A DNA stretch of 22,019 nucleotides from Spirochaetia bacterium. GTDB taxonomy: Bacteria; Spirochaetota; Spirochaetia; Sphaerochaetales; Sphaerochaetaceae. Position numbers and translations under genes: made by a program. Positions 15,762 to 22,019 of the stretch are shown here, one piece after another. Location: the NCBI GenBank assembly GCA_009929055.1, contig SABI01000011.1, positions 1-22,019 of the forward strand. Reading direction: 5' to 3'. The notes beneath the pieces were generated by a model that did no database searches, was not told the DNA's origin, and saw nothing but the letters and a program-made list of their open reading frames with translations. The number at the start of each line of letters is the position of its first letter. The first letter of the stretch is position 1.

Positions 15762-16568
15762 ATGACAAATATTACACCAAGCCCACTAGACCGAACTGAT
15801 AAAAGACCATTCTTTTGGGATGAAAATAAAAAAAGAGAGGTTTTTTGGCCTTTCGGATTAGTAGGGCTGGATATTATGTCTGAGCGGTATGTTATACCTG
15901 ATAAGCAGATTAAAGAAATGGCCCAATCTCGTCACGAATTTTTTGAGGCCGCTATTAAAGACCTTAGATACGACGGATCTAAACAAGAAATATGTATAAA
16001 CCTAAGTATAAGTCAGATTGACGCGCTAAATAAAGTAAAAACCGAGACTCTCTTCCCAGTAAGCAGGGGCTATTTAGACAACGATCTTAAGAATGATTTT
16101 TTTAGTAAAATCCTTTTAATGTTTAACCGAAATGTTGACATTTTTCAAAATATTTATTTTGCGTTCCCTGAATGTTTTGTTACTTCGCTTTTAGAAGACA
16201 AAAGTCTAAGATTCTCCAAATTCAAGATATTCGATGAAAAATTTATTATGATTCAAACTCCAGAAAAAGAGCTAATAGACAAATTATCGGCAAAATATAG
16301 ATCCGGTTTAGAACGCTTTAAAGCGTTTAAAGCGTCTAAGCAGAATAAAGAAAAAAAGAGCCCCCTTGTTGAATATGTAGAAAAATGGGAAGCATTAGAA
16401 TCTTCTGGAAGAGCGGATCTTCTTATTGAAATATCCAGAAACCTTGAAGGCAAAATTCCGGCCAGCAAAGAATGGTATGAAGTTCTAGACAAGTGGTCGG
16501 AAAAGCACAGCCTTGGACAAAAAGAGTTAGGTGACATGGTTAAATCTTTAATGGAGTTATTAGTATGA
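15762..16568 (+). CDS. Unrecognised 268-aa protein
   Basis: A soluble protein with Trp/Phe-rich N terminus (RPFFWDENKKREVFWPFGLVG), a middle rich in Phe/Asn (LLMFNRNVDIFQNIYFAFPE) and a basic stretch ERFKAFKASKQNKEKK. The C-terminal ~65 residues are a helical, mildly acidic unit (EWYEVLDKWSEKHSLGQKEL). No family recognised. GAAAGGA precedes the ATG. The last codons overlap the next gene as ATGA. Confidence 0.8.
   Translation: MTNITPSPLDRTDKRPFFWDENKKREVFWPFGLVGLDIMSERYVIPDKQIKEMAQSRHEFFEAAIKDLRYDGSKQEICINLSISQIDALNKVKTETLFPVSRGYLDNDLKNDFFSKILLMFNRNVDIFQNIYFAFPECFVTSLLEDKSLRFSKFKIFDEKFIMIQTPEKELIDKLSAKYRSGLERFKAFKASKQNKEKKSPLVEYVEKWEALESSGRADLLIEISRNLEGKIPASKEWYEVLDKWSEKHSLGQKELGDMVKSLMELLV
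16312..16327. repeat. Perfect 16-bp palindrome inside a gene
   Basis: AACGCTTTAAAGCGTT is its own reverse complement, and half of it is repeated immediately after (TTTAAAGCGT). It codes ERFKAFKA. Such a symmetric site could bind a dimeric protein, or arise from short duplications. Confidence 0.8.
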
Positions 16569-17116
16569 TTAAAACGTTAGAACTCAATAAGCATCTTGAT
16601 GATTTATATAATGAATTAGTTAAAGAATCAGGAAGGTTACACGAAGCTACAGGAGAAGAAGCTATGCCTATCGTTAAAAATATTGAAGATTTAAATGCAA
16701 AAATAGATAAAGTTTTAGAAGAATCAAAAGAAGAGCGTAAGAAAATGGGTGAAGAATTTGACCTTATAGACCAATGCGAAAAAGCTGATATAACGAAACT
16801 CAGTCCAATTTCGCACATAGAATTAAGATTAAGAAAGGCTGAATTACAGCTAGCGGAAATTCGAACTGTATTAACCCCTGTTCTTTTGGCGGCAGAGTCT
16901 GGCAAGCAACATGTCGAGGATATTAAGGAATCCCTTATAAAGGACATAAGAGATGTTGAATATATGGTGAGATCAGCTCTTGGAGAGATCGAGTCGTCCG
17001 TTAAGGAAAAACTTGAGAAAAAAATTGATGTCGAAAAATTAAAAAAGGACATTGTTAGTCGTGTGTCTGAAAAATTATTAGATCGTATTAGTGGGACGGA
17101 GGAGGATTATGACTAA
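16565..17116 (+). CDS. Unrecognised 183-aa coiled-coil protein
   Basis: Almost the whole protein is charged amphipathic helix with heptad spacing (residues about 1-60, 85-105 and 120-178), with a Pro-containing break at TVLTPVLLAAESG. The C terminus is very acidic (GTEEDYD). No family recognised; an assembly or scaffold-like partner is possible but not shown. It overlaps the upstream gene as ATGA and the downstream start by 8 bases. Confidence 0.8.
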   Translation: MIKTLELNKHLDDLYNELVKESGRLHEATGEEAMPIVKNIEDLNAKIDKVLEESKEERKKMGEEFDLIDQCEKADITKLSPISHIELRLRKAELQLAEIRTVLTPVLLAAESGKQHVEDIKESLIKDIRDVEYMVRSALGEIESSVKEKLEKKIDVEKLKKDIVSRVSEKLLDRISGTEEDYD

Positions 17117-18134
17117 CAACCAATGGGCTAAGAGGCTTCATAAATTTAGGAATGAGTACGTTTGTAGCGAGTTACATCCTAGTGAAGTTCATGAAATATG
17201 TAGTTCTGAATTTAAAGCTAAAGTTAAAACTAAGGTTTGGGGAATGTCCGAAAATGAGCAATTTTTAAACTTTTGGTTTTATTTTACCCCTTGGCATTTT
17301 AAATATATTTTCCCGTTTGCAAGAATAGATGTAACGAACACCTTCACTGCTCTAGTGCCTCTTAAGGCGAGAAATTTATATAAAAGTAAAATTAATCCTA
17401 TGAGTAAATTCCATATTGATAATTTAAAGTACTTTTGTAAAGCTGGCAAAGGCCAGCTTTCTTCAGAATACGCCGTATTAATTAACATGTTTTCTAGGGC
17501 GGATTACTTTATTGAAGATGATGAATTAGATAGTATCGCTAAGGTTCTTTGGGACACTTTAACTATACTGCACGTGTTACGTAATTATAGAAAAACCGAC
17601 GAAGAAGTTCGTAAAGAATGTGACTTGTGTATTAAGTACTTATATGATTTCGATGATTTTAAAGGTTTTTTGGGCGTCGTAGAAACTTCCTCGGCATTAT
17701 TACCGTATAAAGAAGACATCCTAAGATGTATTACCAGTAAAGACAATTTAGAATCTTTTATCGAAAGATATGAGCAGTTACGTAATCTTAAAAAAGAGAT
17801 TGAAAACACATCCGAAGCACTTCTTATAGAGCTCTATAGAGATTTAGTCACAGAAAGAAAGGCTTTTACGGCAAAAGAATTCTCAAGAGATCTTCGCAGT
17901 AAATTTAGGAAGCCGTTTTATAGAGACACTATGCGGGAATGGAGAAAGGAGAGCGGGTATAGCGACTGCTTTCTCTACGGCGCAAGTCATCATGAGTTCT
18001 TAGATGCCGTAAAAGAAAGGTTCAAACAGAAATACAAAGATTCCGCAGATAAAGAATTTCGCAAGTTCAGATTCACAGATCGTTATGAGAACAAAGATAT
18101 CGCGAAAGCATTAAAAAATATGCCAAGAATTTAG
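17109..18134 (+). CDS. Unrecognised 341-aa protein
   Basis: The start is ATG 17109 because a near-perfect GGAGGA lies just upstream (17101-17106); an in-frame GTG at 17091 has no such site. The N-terminal third is aromatic (FLNFWFYFTPWHFKYIFPFA), and the middle and C-terminal parts are helical and basic, with several Cys (KECDLCIKYLYDF) and a C-terminal stretch rich in Lys/Arg/Phe. The aromatic stretch is not a clean transmembrane helix. No family recognised. It ends the replication-side operon. Confidence 0.75.
   Translation: MTNNQWAKRLHKFRNEYVCSELHPSEVHEICSSEFKAKVKTKVWGMSENEQFLNFWFYFTPWHFKYIFPFARIDVTNTFTALVPLKARNLYKSKINPMSKFHIDNLKYFCKAGKGQLSSEYAVLINMFSRADYFIEDDELDSIAKVLWDTLTILHVLRNYRKTDEEVRKECDLCIKYLYDFDDFKGFLGVVETSSALLPYKEDILRCITSKDNLESFIERYEQLRNLKKEIENTSEALLIELYRDLVTERKAFTAKEFSRDLRSKFRKPFYRDTMREWRKESGYSDCFLYGASHHEFLDAVKERFKQKYKDSADKEFRKFRFTDRYENKDIAKALKNMPRI
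17439..17460 (+). other. Perfect 9-bp hairpin inside the 341-aa gene
   Basis: AAAGCTGGC (17439-17447) and GCCAGCTTT (17452-17460) pair fully around AAAG, and CTTC follows. It is a stable GC-containing stem in an AT-rich gene, coding KAGKGQL. It might slow or partly end transcription, but no clear U-run is present. Confidence 0.6.
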
Positions 18135-18146
18135 AAAGGAATAATC

Positions 18147-18230
18147 ATGCCAAGAATAGCGATAACTCTGGCATTGCATCGGCAGACCATTTTTCCCAAG
18201 TCGGAAAAAAGGTCACCAAATTGGAAGTGA
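18147..18230 (+). CDS. Possible 27-aa leader-like ORF
   Basis: An ATG at 18147 follows a strong GAAAGGA site (6 bases away) and opens 27 codons to TGA at 18228-18230. The product is basic (MPRIAITLALHRQTIFPKSE and a short basic end). Its first 11 bases ATGCCAAGAAT repeat the last codons of the preceding gene (18120-18130), so this may be a duplicated or decayed start. No function is proposed. Confidence 0.3.
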   Translation: MPRIAITLALHRQTIFPKSEKRSPNWK

Positions 18231-18240
18231 CGTCAAATGG
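18190..18240. promoter_or_regulatory. Inverted repeats upstream of the lysis promoter
   Basis: TTTTTCC-N6-GGAAAAA (18190-18209) and the perfect 8-mer palindrome TGACGTCA (18228-18235) lie just before the promoter at 18248. The bases from 18211 (GGTCACCA, then AATTGG and GTGAC) resemble the hairpin at 12266-12288. The AT-rich stem could be a weak terminator for the upstream operon, and the palindrome could be an operator; both are inferred. Confidence 0.4.
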
Positions 18241-18247
18241 AAGTAGG

Positions 18248-18277
18248 TTGAAATACTAGAAACCACAATGTTATAAT
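18248..18277 (+). promoter_or_regulatory. Promoter of the lysis cassette
   Basis: TTGAAA (18248-18253) and a perfect TATAAT (18272-18277) are 18 bases apart. The expected start is near 18284, about 40 bases before the ATG at 18323. Confidence 0.75.
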
Positions 18278-18322
18278 ATTAATGTCAGGAAGAACACTCC
18301 GACCATATATTAAGGAGATAGT

Positions 18323-18490
18323 ATGACTCCAATTAAAAAATTAAGGAGCCTGTATACAAATATGCTAAACAATTCTACTATCAAATTGAACAGACATAAG
18401 AACAAAATTTTATTTCTTCCTTCTTCTAGCCAATCACTAGCAAAAGGAATAATTAGAACCTTGTTAAAATTTATTCTCTTTAGGAGATAA
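18323..18490 (+). CDS. Basic 55-aa peptide heading the lysis cassette
   Basis: The ATG has an excellent TAAGGAGA site and lies directly behind a near-consensus promoter. The product has 13 Lys/Arg and no Asp/Glu, and its C-terminal end KGIIRTLLKFILFRR looks like a cationic membrane-active helix. The final codons AGG AGA TAA also form the ribosome site of the endolysin 4 bases downstream, so translation of the two is linked. No family recognised. It could be a lysis regulator, a cationic lytic peptide, or mainly a translated leader. Confidence 0.6.
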   Translation: MTPIKKLRSLYTNMLNNSTIKLNRHKNKILFLPSSSQSLAKGIIRTLLKFILFRR

Positions 18491-18494
18491 TAAA

Positions 18495-19037
18495 TTGCCA
18501 AAAAACTATTTAAAAGCTCCCAAAAATCCAAAAATAAGTGTGGACGATCCTGTTTTTTGTAAAGCATTTGACGAATTAATATTAAAAGAGGGCGGATATG
18601 TTAATAACAAATACGACACAGGCGGAGAGACAAAATACGGAATATCTAAAAAATCATATCCAGATAAAAACATTAAAAGTTTAACAAAAGATGACGCAAA
18701 ATTAATATATTATTTCGATTATTGGCTTCCTAATAAATGTCACCTTCTCCCACCTCTAGTTGGTTCAAAGTATTTTGATATGTGCGTAAATATGGGTAAA
18801 AAACAAGCAACAATATTACTTCAAAGAGCCATCATGGCGGTAGGCAACCAAATAGATGTTGATGGAAGGTTAGGCCCTCAAACATTAGGCTTCCTAGAAA
18901 ACTCAAAAGGTATAGGAGAAATACCAACACTTGCGGCTCTTAGATCAGAGATGGCTGGTTTTTATAGACTGCTCGCTTGTAGAGACCCCAAAAAAGGAAT
19001 CTTTCTAAATGGCTGGTTAACTAGAGCATATGCATAA
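18495..19037 (+). CDS. Endolysin, glycoside hydrolase family 108 (N-acetylmuramidase)
   Basis: The enzyme cleaves peptidoglycan glycan strands at the end of infection. The GH108 core is clear at about residues 20-107: ILKEGGYVNNKYDTGGETKYGISKKSYP region with the catalytic Glu in EGGY (E32), YWLPNKC, and FDMCVNMGKKQA. A peptidoglycan-binding domain of the PG_binding_3 type follows (QRAIMAVG, DVDGRLGPQT). The 180-aa length is normal. The start is a TTG at 18495, set by AGGAG at 18482-18486; no in-frame ATG lies before the catalytic motif. No signal peptide is seen, so it needs a holin. Confidence 0.92.
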   Translation: MPKNYLKAPKNPKISVDDPVFCKAFDELILKEGGYVNNKYDTGGETKYGISKKSYPDKNIKSLTKDDAKLIYYFDYWLPNKCHLLPPLVGSKYFDMCVNMGKKQATILLQRAIMAVGNQIDVDGRLGPQTLGFLENSKGIGEIPTLAALRSEMAGFYRLLACRDPKKGIFLNGWLTRAYA

Positions 19038-19164
19038 GGGTACAATTCTTACATTGATAGAGATGGTATTGTTATATTCTTTAATTGGATATATGATTAT
19101 ATATAAAGTAGGGATTGATACCTTAAAACAGGTTTTATCTCAGTTATTTGGAATAGATATATGA
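19030..19164 (+). CDS. Small 44-aa single-pass membrane protein of the lysis cassette
   Basis: The ATG at 19030 overlaps the endolysin stop by 8 bases. The peptide has one clear hydrophobic helix (TLIEMVLLYSLIGYMIIYKV) and a short polar C terminus (TLKQVLSQLFGIDI). Its TGA overlaps the next ATG. Position and topology suit a holin, antiholin or spanin part; sequence alone does not decide which. Confidence 0.6.
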   Translation: MHKGTILTLIEMVLLYSLIGYMIIYKVGIDTLKQVLSQLFGIDI

Positions 19165-19313
19165 ATATAAATATAAGCCCAAAGATTAAAGGAATCATCG
19201 CTATAGTAGCGGCTATAATAATGTACTTTACCCCTGACAATATAGACAGAATAATAGAGTTGCTTTTAGGCGCTTTCGGTATCAGTATGCTTGTTTTAGA
19301 CGAAAAGAAATAA
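19161..19313 (+). CDS. Holin-like 50-aa membrane protein
   Basis: MNINISPKIKG is followed by a hydrophobic helix (IIAIVAAIIMYFTP), a polar turn (DNIDR) and a second hydrophobic stretch (IIELLLGAFGISMLVL), ending in charged DEKK. Two short helices with a charged tail are typical of small holins that release endolysin. It is the last gene of the plus-strand block, next to a terminator hairpin. Holin is the best reading but is not proven by a motif. Confidence 0.6.
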   Translation: MNINISPKIKGIIAIVAAIIMYFTPDNIDRIIELLLGAFGISMLVLDEKK

Positions 19314-19332
19314 TTAGTTTTATATATAATTA

Positions 19333-19352
19333 GGGCGCCTTATTTAGCGCCC
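19333..19352. terminator. Bidirectional terminator hairpin between convergent blocks
   Basis: GGGCGC (19333-19338) and GCGCCC (19347-19352) form a 6-bp GC stem around an 8-base loop, exactly between the converging lysis and secreted-protein genes. Neither side has a perfect U-run: the minus direction is followed by TAATTATATAT, the plus direction by a poor one. Confidence 0.6.
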
Positions 19353-19363
19353 CAACCTGTTAT

Positions 19364-19726
19364 TTAGTGAAAGTCTTGCATTAATTTATTCCCCATAGGC
19401 CCCGATGACCATCTAGCTCTCTCTTCATCTGTAAAAGCAGTTCTCATTAGCGATCTCCATTCTTCAGGAGAAGTATGTTTCTTAAATTTGGATAGCGTAT
19501 CTGTATCAGATTTTTCGAGATCGCATCCATCTGCAATCTTTAAATATTCACTACCTGCAAATACATAGGTAGCCCCCTTTGTCCCAAATATATAGGTTGT
19601 TCCTTCTGCCCCAAATACTCTAAAATCTTTGTCAAAGTCGTGCCTTGTCTCTATATAGTCTGACGCAAATGCCGATGTAGTGAGTATCGCAGCTAATGCG
19701 ACTATAGAATTCTTTAAAAACTTCAT
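19364..19726 (-). CDS. Secreted/periplasmic 120-aa protein with signal peptide
   Basis: Residues 1-21 are a classical Sec signal peptide: Lys-containing start, hydrophobic core (IVALAAILTT) and AFA cleavage site before SDYIETR. The mature part has a beta-rich imprecise repeat (GTTYIFGTKGATYVFAG) and a charged helical end (PEEWRSLMRTAFTDEERARW). It is not a recognised family. It has its own promoter (19760-19787) and GGAGAG site, and sits between the virion genes and the lysis terminator. That fits a moron, for example a cell-surface or superinfection-exclusion protein, but the role is unknown. Confidence 0.8.
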   Translation of the reverse strand: MKFLKNSIVALAAILTTSAFASDYIETRHDFDKDFRVFGAEGTTYIFGTKGATYVFAGSEYLKIADGCDLEKSDTDTLSKFKKHTSPEEWRSLMRTAFTDEERARWSSGPMGNKLMQDFH

Positions 19727-19759
19727 GAGCTCTCTCCAAAAATTAAACGTTCAATCTCG

Positions 19760-19787
19760 ATTTTACCACTAAATTTTTAGTATGCAA
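19760..19787 (-). promoter_or_regulatory. Dedicated promoter with operator-like palindrome for the secreted protein
   Basis: Reading leftward, TTGCAT (19782-19787) is followed after 16 bases by TAAAAT (19760-19765, 5/6). The spacer is filled by the inverted repeat ACTAAA-AA-TTTAGT (19768-19781), placed exactly between the two promoter boxes, where a repressor would block polymerase. Confidence 0.55.
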
Positions 19788-19792
19788 TCCTG

Positions 19793-20290
19793 TTATTTGC
19801 ATTGCCTTCGAGACTGCATCTGATAAACGCCCATATACCTAATATGCCTCTGAACCCAGCTGTACATATACATATGATCCCCATCAAATCCAGCAAACTC
19901 CATTTTAGATTCTTGATCGAAACCTAAATACTCCAAAAACCTCTTATTTGTTTCATTTTCAGCAACAAGAGAATGAACCCTGTAACATCCTGTCTTAACC
20001 ATATCTAGTATGGTATTAATTATATAAAGAACCTTATGGTTAAAATCATCTTTAAGGCTCTCTCCTGCTATCATGCAAAGCTCTCTTGCTCCATATACAT
20101 TAGTTTTCCAATATACTATTAGCAAAGGATTTTTGTCTTTAAAAACGGTATAAGCCTCTAATTCTTCCTTTTCTAAGCTTTCAAACATATTGGGAGCTAT
20201 ATCAAGAAGCCTACTAATCTCATCTTTATCTCTAATATTAATTAGGTATGCGTCTTTATGTTTAAATTTTGCAAAATAATATCTATGCAT
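19793..20290 (-). CDS. GNAT-fold protein, T7 gp13-like
   Basis: The 165-aa protein ends with the C-terminal pattern of GNAT-like phage proteins: VAENETNKRFLEYLGFD (a late helix after a strand) and a closing strand (HMYMYSW). T7 gp13 has a similar ending (NTSHIRFLKTIGAVF as remembered) and follows gp12, as here. gp13 is needed in virion morphogenesis; whether this protein acetylates anything is unknown. The start overlaps the nozzle stop by 8 bases. About 20 basic residues at the C terminus (RHIRYMGVYQMQSRRQCK) look like an extension. Confidence 0.65.
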   Translation of the reverse strand: MHRYYFAKFKHKDAYLINIRDKDEISRLLDIAPNMFESLEKEELEAYTVFKDKNPLLIVYWKTNVYGARELCMIAGESLKDDFNHKVLYIINTILDMVKTGCYRVHSLVAENETNKRFLEYLGFDQESKMEFAGFDGDHMYMYSWVQRHIRYMGVYQMQSRRQCK

Positions 20291-22019
20291 CAGAAACTAT
20301 CACATCTTGAGTTATGCTTAATACGTTAAATGATACAGGTTTATCGTGCTCTAGGCAAATACATCTATTATAAACATCCCTGGCATTTTCTATAGATACC
20401 TTTGTTAACCCAGTGTATAAAGGAACAGGCTTGTCCATACTGCTACCAATGTTTTGGTATGGAATCATTCTCATGTTTTCAAATTCAGATCCATATTTAC
20501 CACCAAGAGAATAGTACAATTTAATTACCGCATCTTTTTGTGAACCAGTAACCCCAACAGAACTCCCAAACAAACTTCCTCCAGAAAACGGAACAGTCTT
20601 AAGTCTTGATGTGTAAGGTATTCCTATAGTCATATAAAATACTTTATTAGGGGTTTCTATAGGAAGGCTACCATCTGGCAAAACTATCTGAGTTTTACCA
20701 TCAGAGTTTCCATTCATGCATATAGCTACCTTTTCACCAACTAAATGATCCAGATTTTCCGCAGAATCAGAAGGTAACGAAAAATATATGTAACCATTAC
20801 CATCTTTAGGATCATATAGAGGCCAACTAGAACTATCTATCGCCTTACCACTATTTCCTGAATTCACATTACTAAATAAAGAAAGAACCTTTGGTAGCTC
20901 TCCAGGAACACTTAACACATCATACGTATTGTTGTTAATTTGATCTTGCCCAAGTATGTGAGCTATTTTAATAGCTCGTTCAGAGCCAGGAATAATAGGA
21001 TATACAATATATCTTCCTGGATCTATTTCTATCTTAGTGCTAGATCCAAAATATACAGTCTGTTCTTCTGGATCCACGTCAAGATAATCACCGTCTACGA
21101 CACCTAGATATTTATAAACAATCGCATCATCTTTATCAGGATTCTTATAAGAAACAGTAGGATAACTTCCATCAAGATGCCTTAAGAAAAACCCTTCAGC
21201 ATCTCTACCAGAAGACAGCCAAATAACTTCACTTATGTTAAGATGCCTATCTCCAACCTTAACAATAACATCTCCAGATATAAGAACCTTAGTTCCATCA
21301 AGAAGTTCTGTTGCATCACAACGTATTTTAACAGGCGTAGGAAGCGGGTCTTCAGTAGCAACTATCTTTGCAGCATCTGTAATTTCTATATACATATCTA
21401 CCGAAAAATCAGACTTATTAGCAAAATCTTCCCAAAGAGGATTATCACCTTGAAATAAATCAAACCCATCATTAGTAATATTAGTAGCTCTAAATTCTGC
21501 GCCAGGTACAGTAGTGTCATTCAAAGGATACTTATGAATATAAAAATTACCAAGACCACTAGATGCAAGAATCAATTTATTGTTAATATATACAGGATAA
21601 GTATCGCTCTCTCTAGAGTAGAGTTTTTCACCTATCCTTTCTGTGGAACATATTTTTTTCCAATTTATTCCATCTAAACTTATATATCCACCCTCTCCAG
21701 ATTTAATAGTAGCTATGTAAATACCATCTTTGAAAATCACTCTATTAAATTCAGTTCCTGGATAAGGATCAAACACATCCGTCCAATCAATACTATTATA
21801 GCTTACAGATATCTTGTTTCCAACAGCAACAAATTTATCAACTCCAAATACCACATCATTATATATGTTGTCAGTTTGACCGGCGCTATTCCAGTTGTTC
21901 GCATATGATGTACTATAATACATCTGATTACCTACAGTCTTATTCGATACACCAACCCATAAACGTACTCCGTCTAGAGAGCTTCCGGCTATAGATATAT
22001 CAACAGGACAGTTACTAGG
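20283..22019 (-). CDS. Tail nozzle/tubular protein, T7 gp12-like (5' end beyond right edge)
   Basis: The frame is open for 578 codons from the right edge; the ATG at 21923 is internal, since 32 further sense codons continue to the edge. The C-terminal ~120 residues carry the signature of podovirus nozzle proteins: GIPYTSRLKTVPF, then YSLGGKYGSEFENMRMIPY, PVPLYTGLTKVSI and RCICLEHDKPVSFNVLSIT. Upstream lie beta-propeller blades (VFGVDKFVAVGN, YISLDGINWK). The nozzle forms the tail tip through which DNA leaves. It is followed by the gp13-like gene, as in T7. The family is recognised by pattern, not by a search. Confidence 0.65.
   Translation of the reverse strand, partial: PSNCPVDISIAGSSLDGVRLWVGVSNKTVGNQMYYSTSYANNWNSAGQTDNIYNDVVFGVDKFVAVGNKISVSYNSIDWTDVFDPYPGTEFNRVIFKDGIYIATIKSGEGGYISLDGINWKKICSTERIGEKLYSRESDTYPVYINNKLILASSGLGNFYIHKYPLNDTTVPGAEFRATNITNDGFDLFQGDNPLWEDFANKSDFSVDMYIEITDAAKIVATEDPLPTPVKIRCDATELLDGTKVLISGDVIVKVGDRHLNISEVIWLSSGRDAEGFFLRHLDGSYPTVSYKNPDKDDAIVYKYLGVVDGDYLDVDPEEQTVYFGSSTKIEIDPGRYIVYPIIPGSERAIKIAHILGQDQINNNTYDVLSVPGELPKVLSLFSNVNSGNSGKAIDSSSWPLYDPKDGNGYIYFSLPSDSAENLDHLVGEKVAICMNGNSDGKTQIVLPDGSLPIETPNKVFYMTIGIPYTSRLKTVPFSGGSLFGSSVGVTGSQKDAVIKLYYSLGGKYGSEFENMRMIPYQNIGSSMDKPVPLYTGLTKVSIENARDVYNRCICLEHDKPVSFNVLSITQDVIVSDA

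Noticed and set aside
16253..17052. Minus-strand ORFs of 94 and 170 aa
   Set aside because: They are antisense to well-placed overlapping plus-strand genes with ribosome sites.
17091..17108. GTG start at 17091 for the 341-aa gene
   Set aside because: The GGAGGA site at 17101-17106 clearly serves ATG 17109.
18310..18567. 85-aa minus-strand ORF opposite the lysis genes
   Set aside because: It crosses the start of the clear GH108 endolysin and the promoter-proximal peptide gene, and has no promoter of its own.
1..22019. CRISPR array, tRNA, rRNA, insertion sequence, integrase or attachment site
   Set aside because: No spaced direct repeats, cloverleaf, transposase motif, tyrosine/serine recombinase motif or paired core repeat was seen.

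Overview
The window is part of the genome of a tailed double-stranded DNA phage with a short tail of the T7/podovirus plan. It is AT-rich, tightly packed, and has strong AAGGAG-type ribosome sites. The endolysin type (GH108) and the Sec-type secreted protein point to a Gram-negative bacterial host, but the sequence does not identify the host species. No integrase, DNA polymerase, RNA polymerase, portal or major capsid gene is visible, so the window is only part of the genome.

Layout. (1) Positions 1-11132, minus strand, read right to left: terminase large subunit, a 64-aa and a 195-aa Gly-rich small protein, then three ejection (internal virion) proteins in the order and size classes of T7 gp14, gp15 and gp16 (177, 716 and 1321 aa), then a tail fibre with a T7-type N-terminal domain that runs off the left edge. 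(2) Positions 11133-11288: divergent control region. (3) Positions 11289-11904, plus: an unrecognised 137-aa protein and an AlpA/excisionase-like HTH protein, closed by a strong terminator. (4) Positions 12035-14059, plus: a promoter and structured leader, then six packed small genes ending with an Erf-family single-strand annealing protein. (5) Positions 14060-18134, plus: a hairpin-rich promoter region, a replication-initiator-like winged-helix protein and four unrecognised genes. (6) Positions 18248-19313, plus: a lysis cassette with its own promoter, made of a basic 55-aa peptide, a GH108 endolysin with a TTG start, and two overlapping small membrane proteins (holin candidates). (7) Positions 19333-22019, minus: a secreted 120-aa protein with its own promoter, a gp13-like GNAT protein, and a tail nozzle (gp12-like) protein that runs off the right edge.

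How the genes fit together. The two minus-strand blocks are the two halves of one T7-like late order (12, 13 on the right; 14, 15, 16, 17 on the left). They are split by an 8-kb plus-strand block carrying control, recombination, replication and lysis. Replication appears to rely on the host polymerase recruited by the initiator-like protein, with Erf for recombination. Packaging and ejection genes face away from it.

The least explained parts are the packed unknown genes at 12312-13536 and 15337-18134, the leader at 12035-12290, the hairpin-rich DNA before the initiator, the basic peptide before the endolysin, and the independently promoted secreted protein. Identifications come from reading motifs and gene order only; no database search was run.
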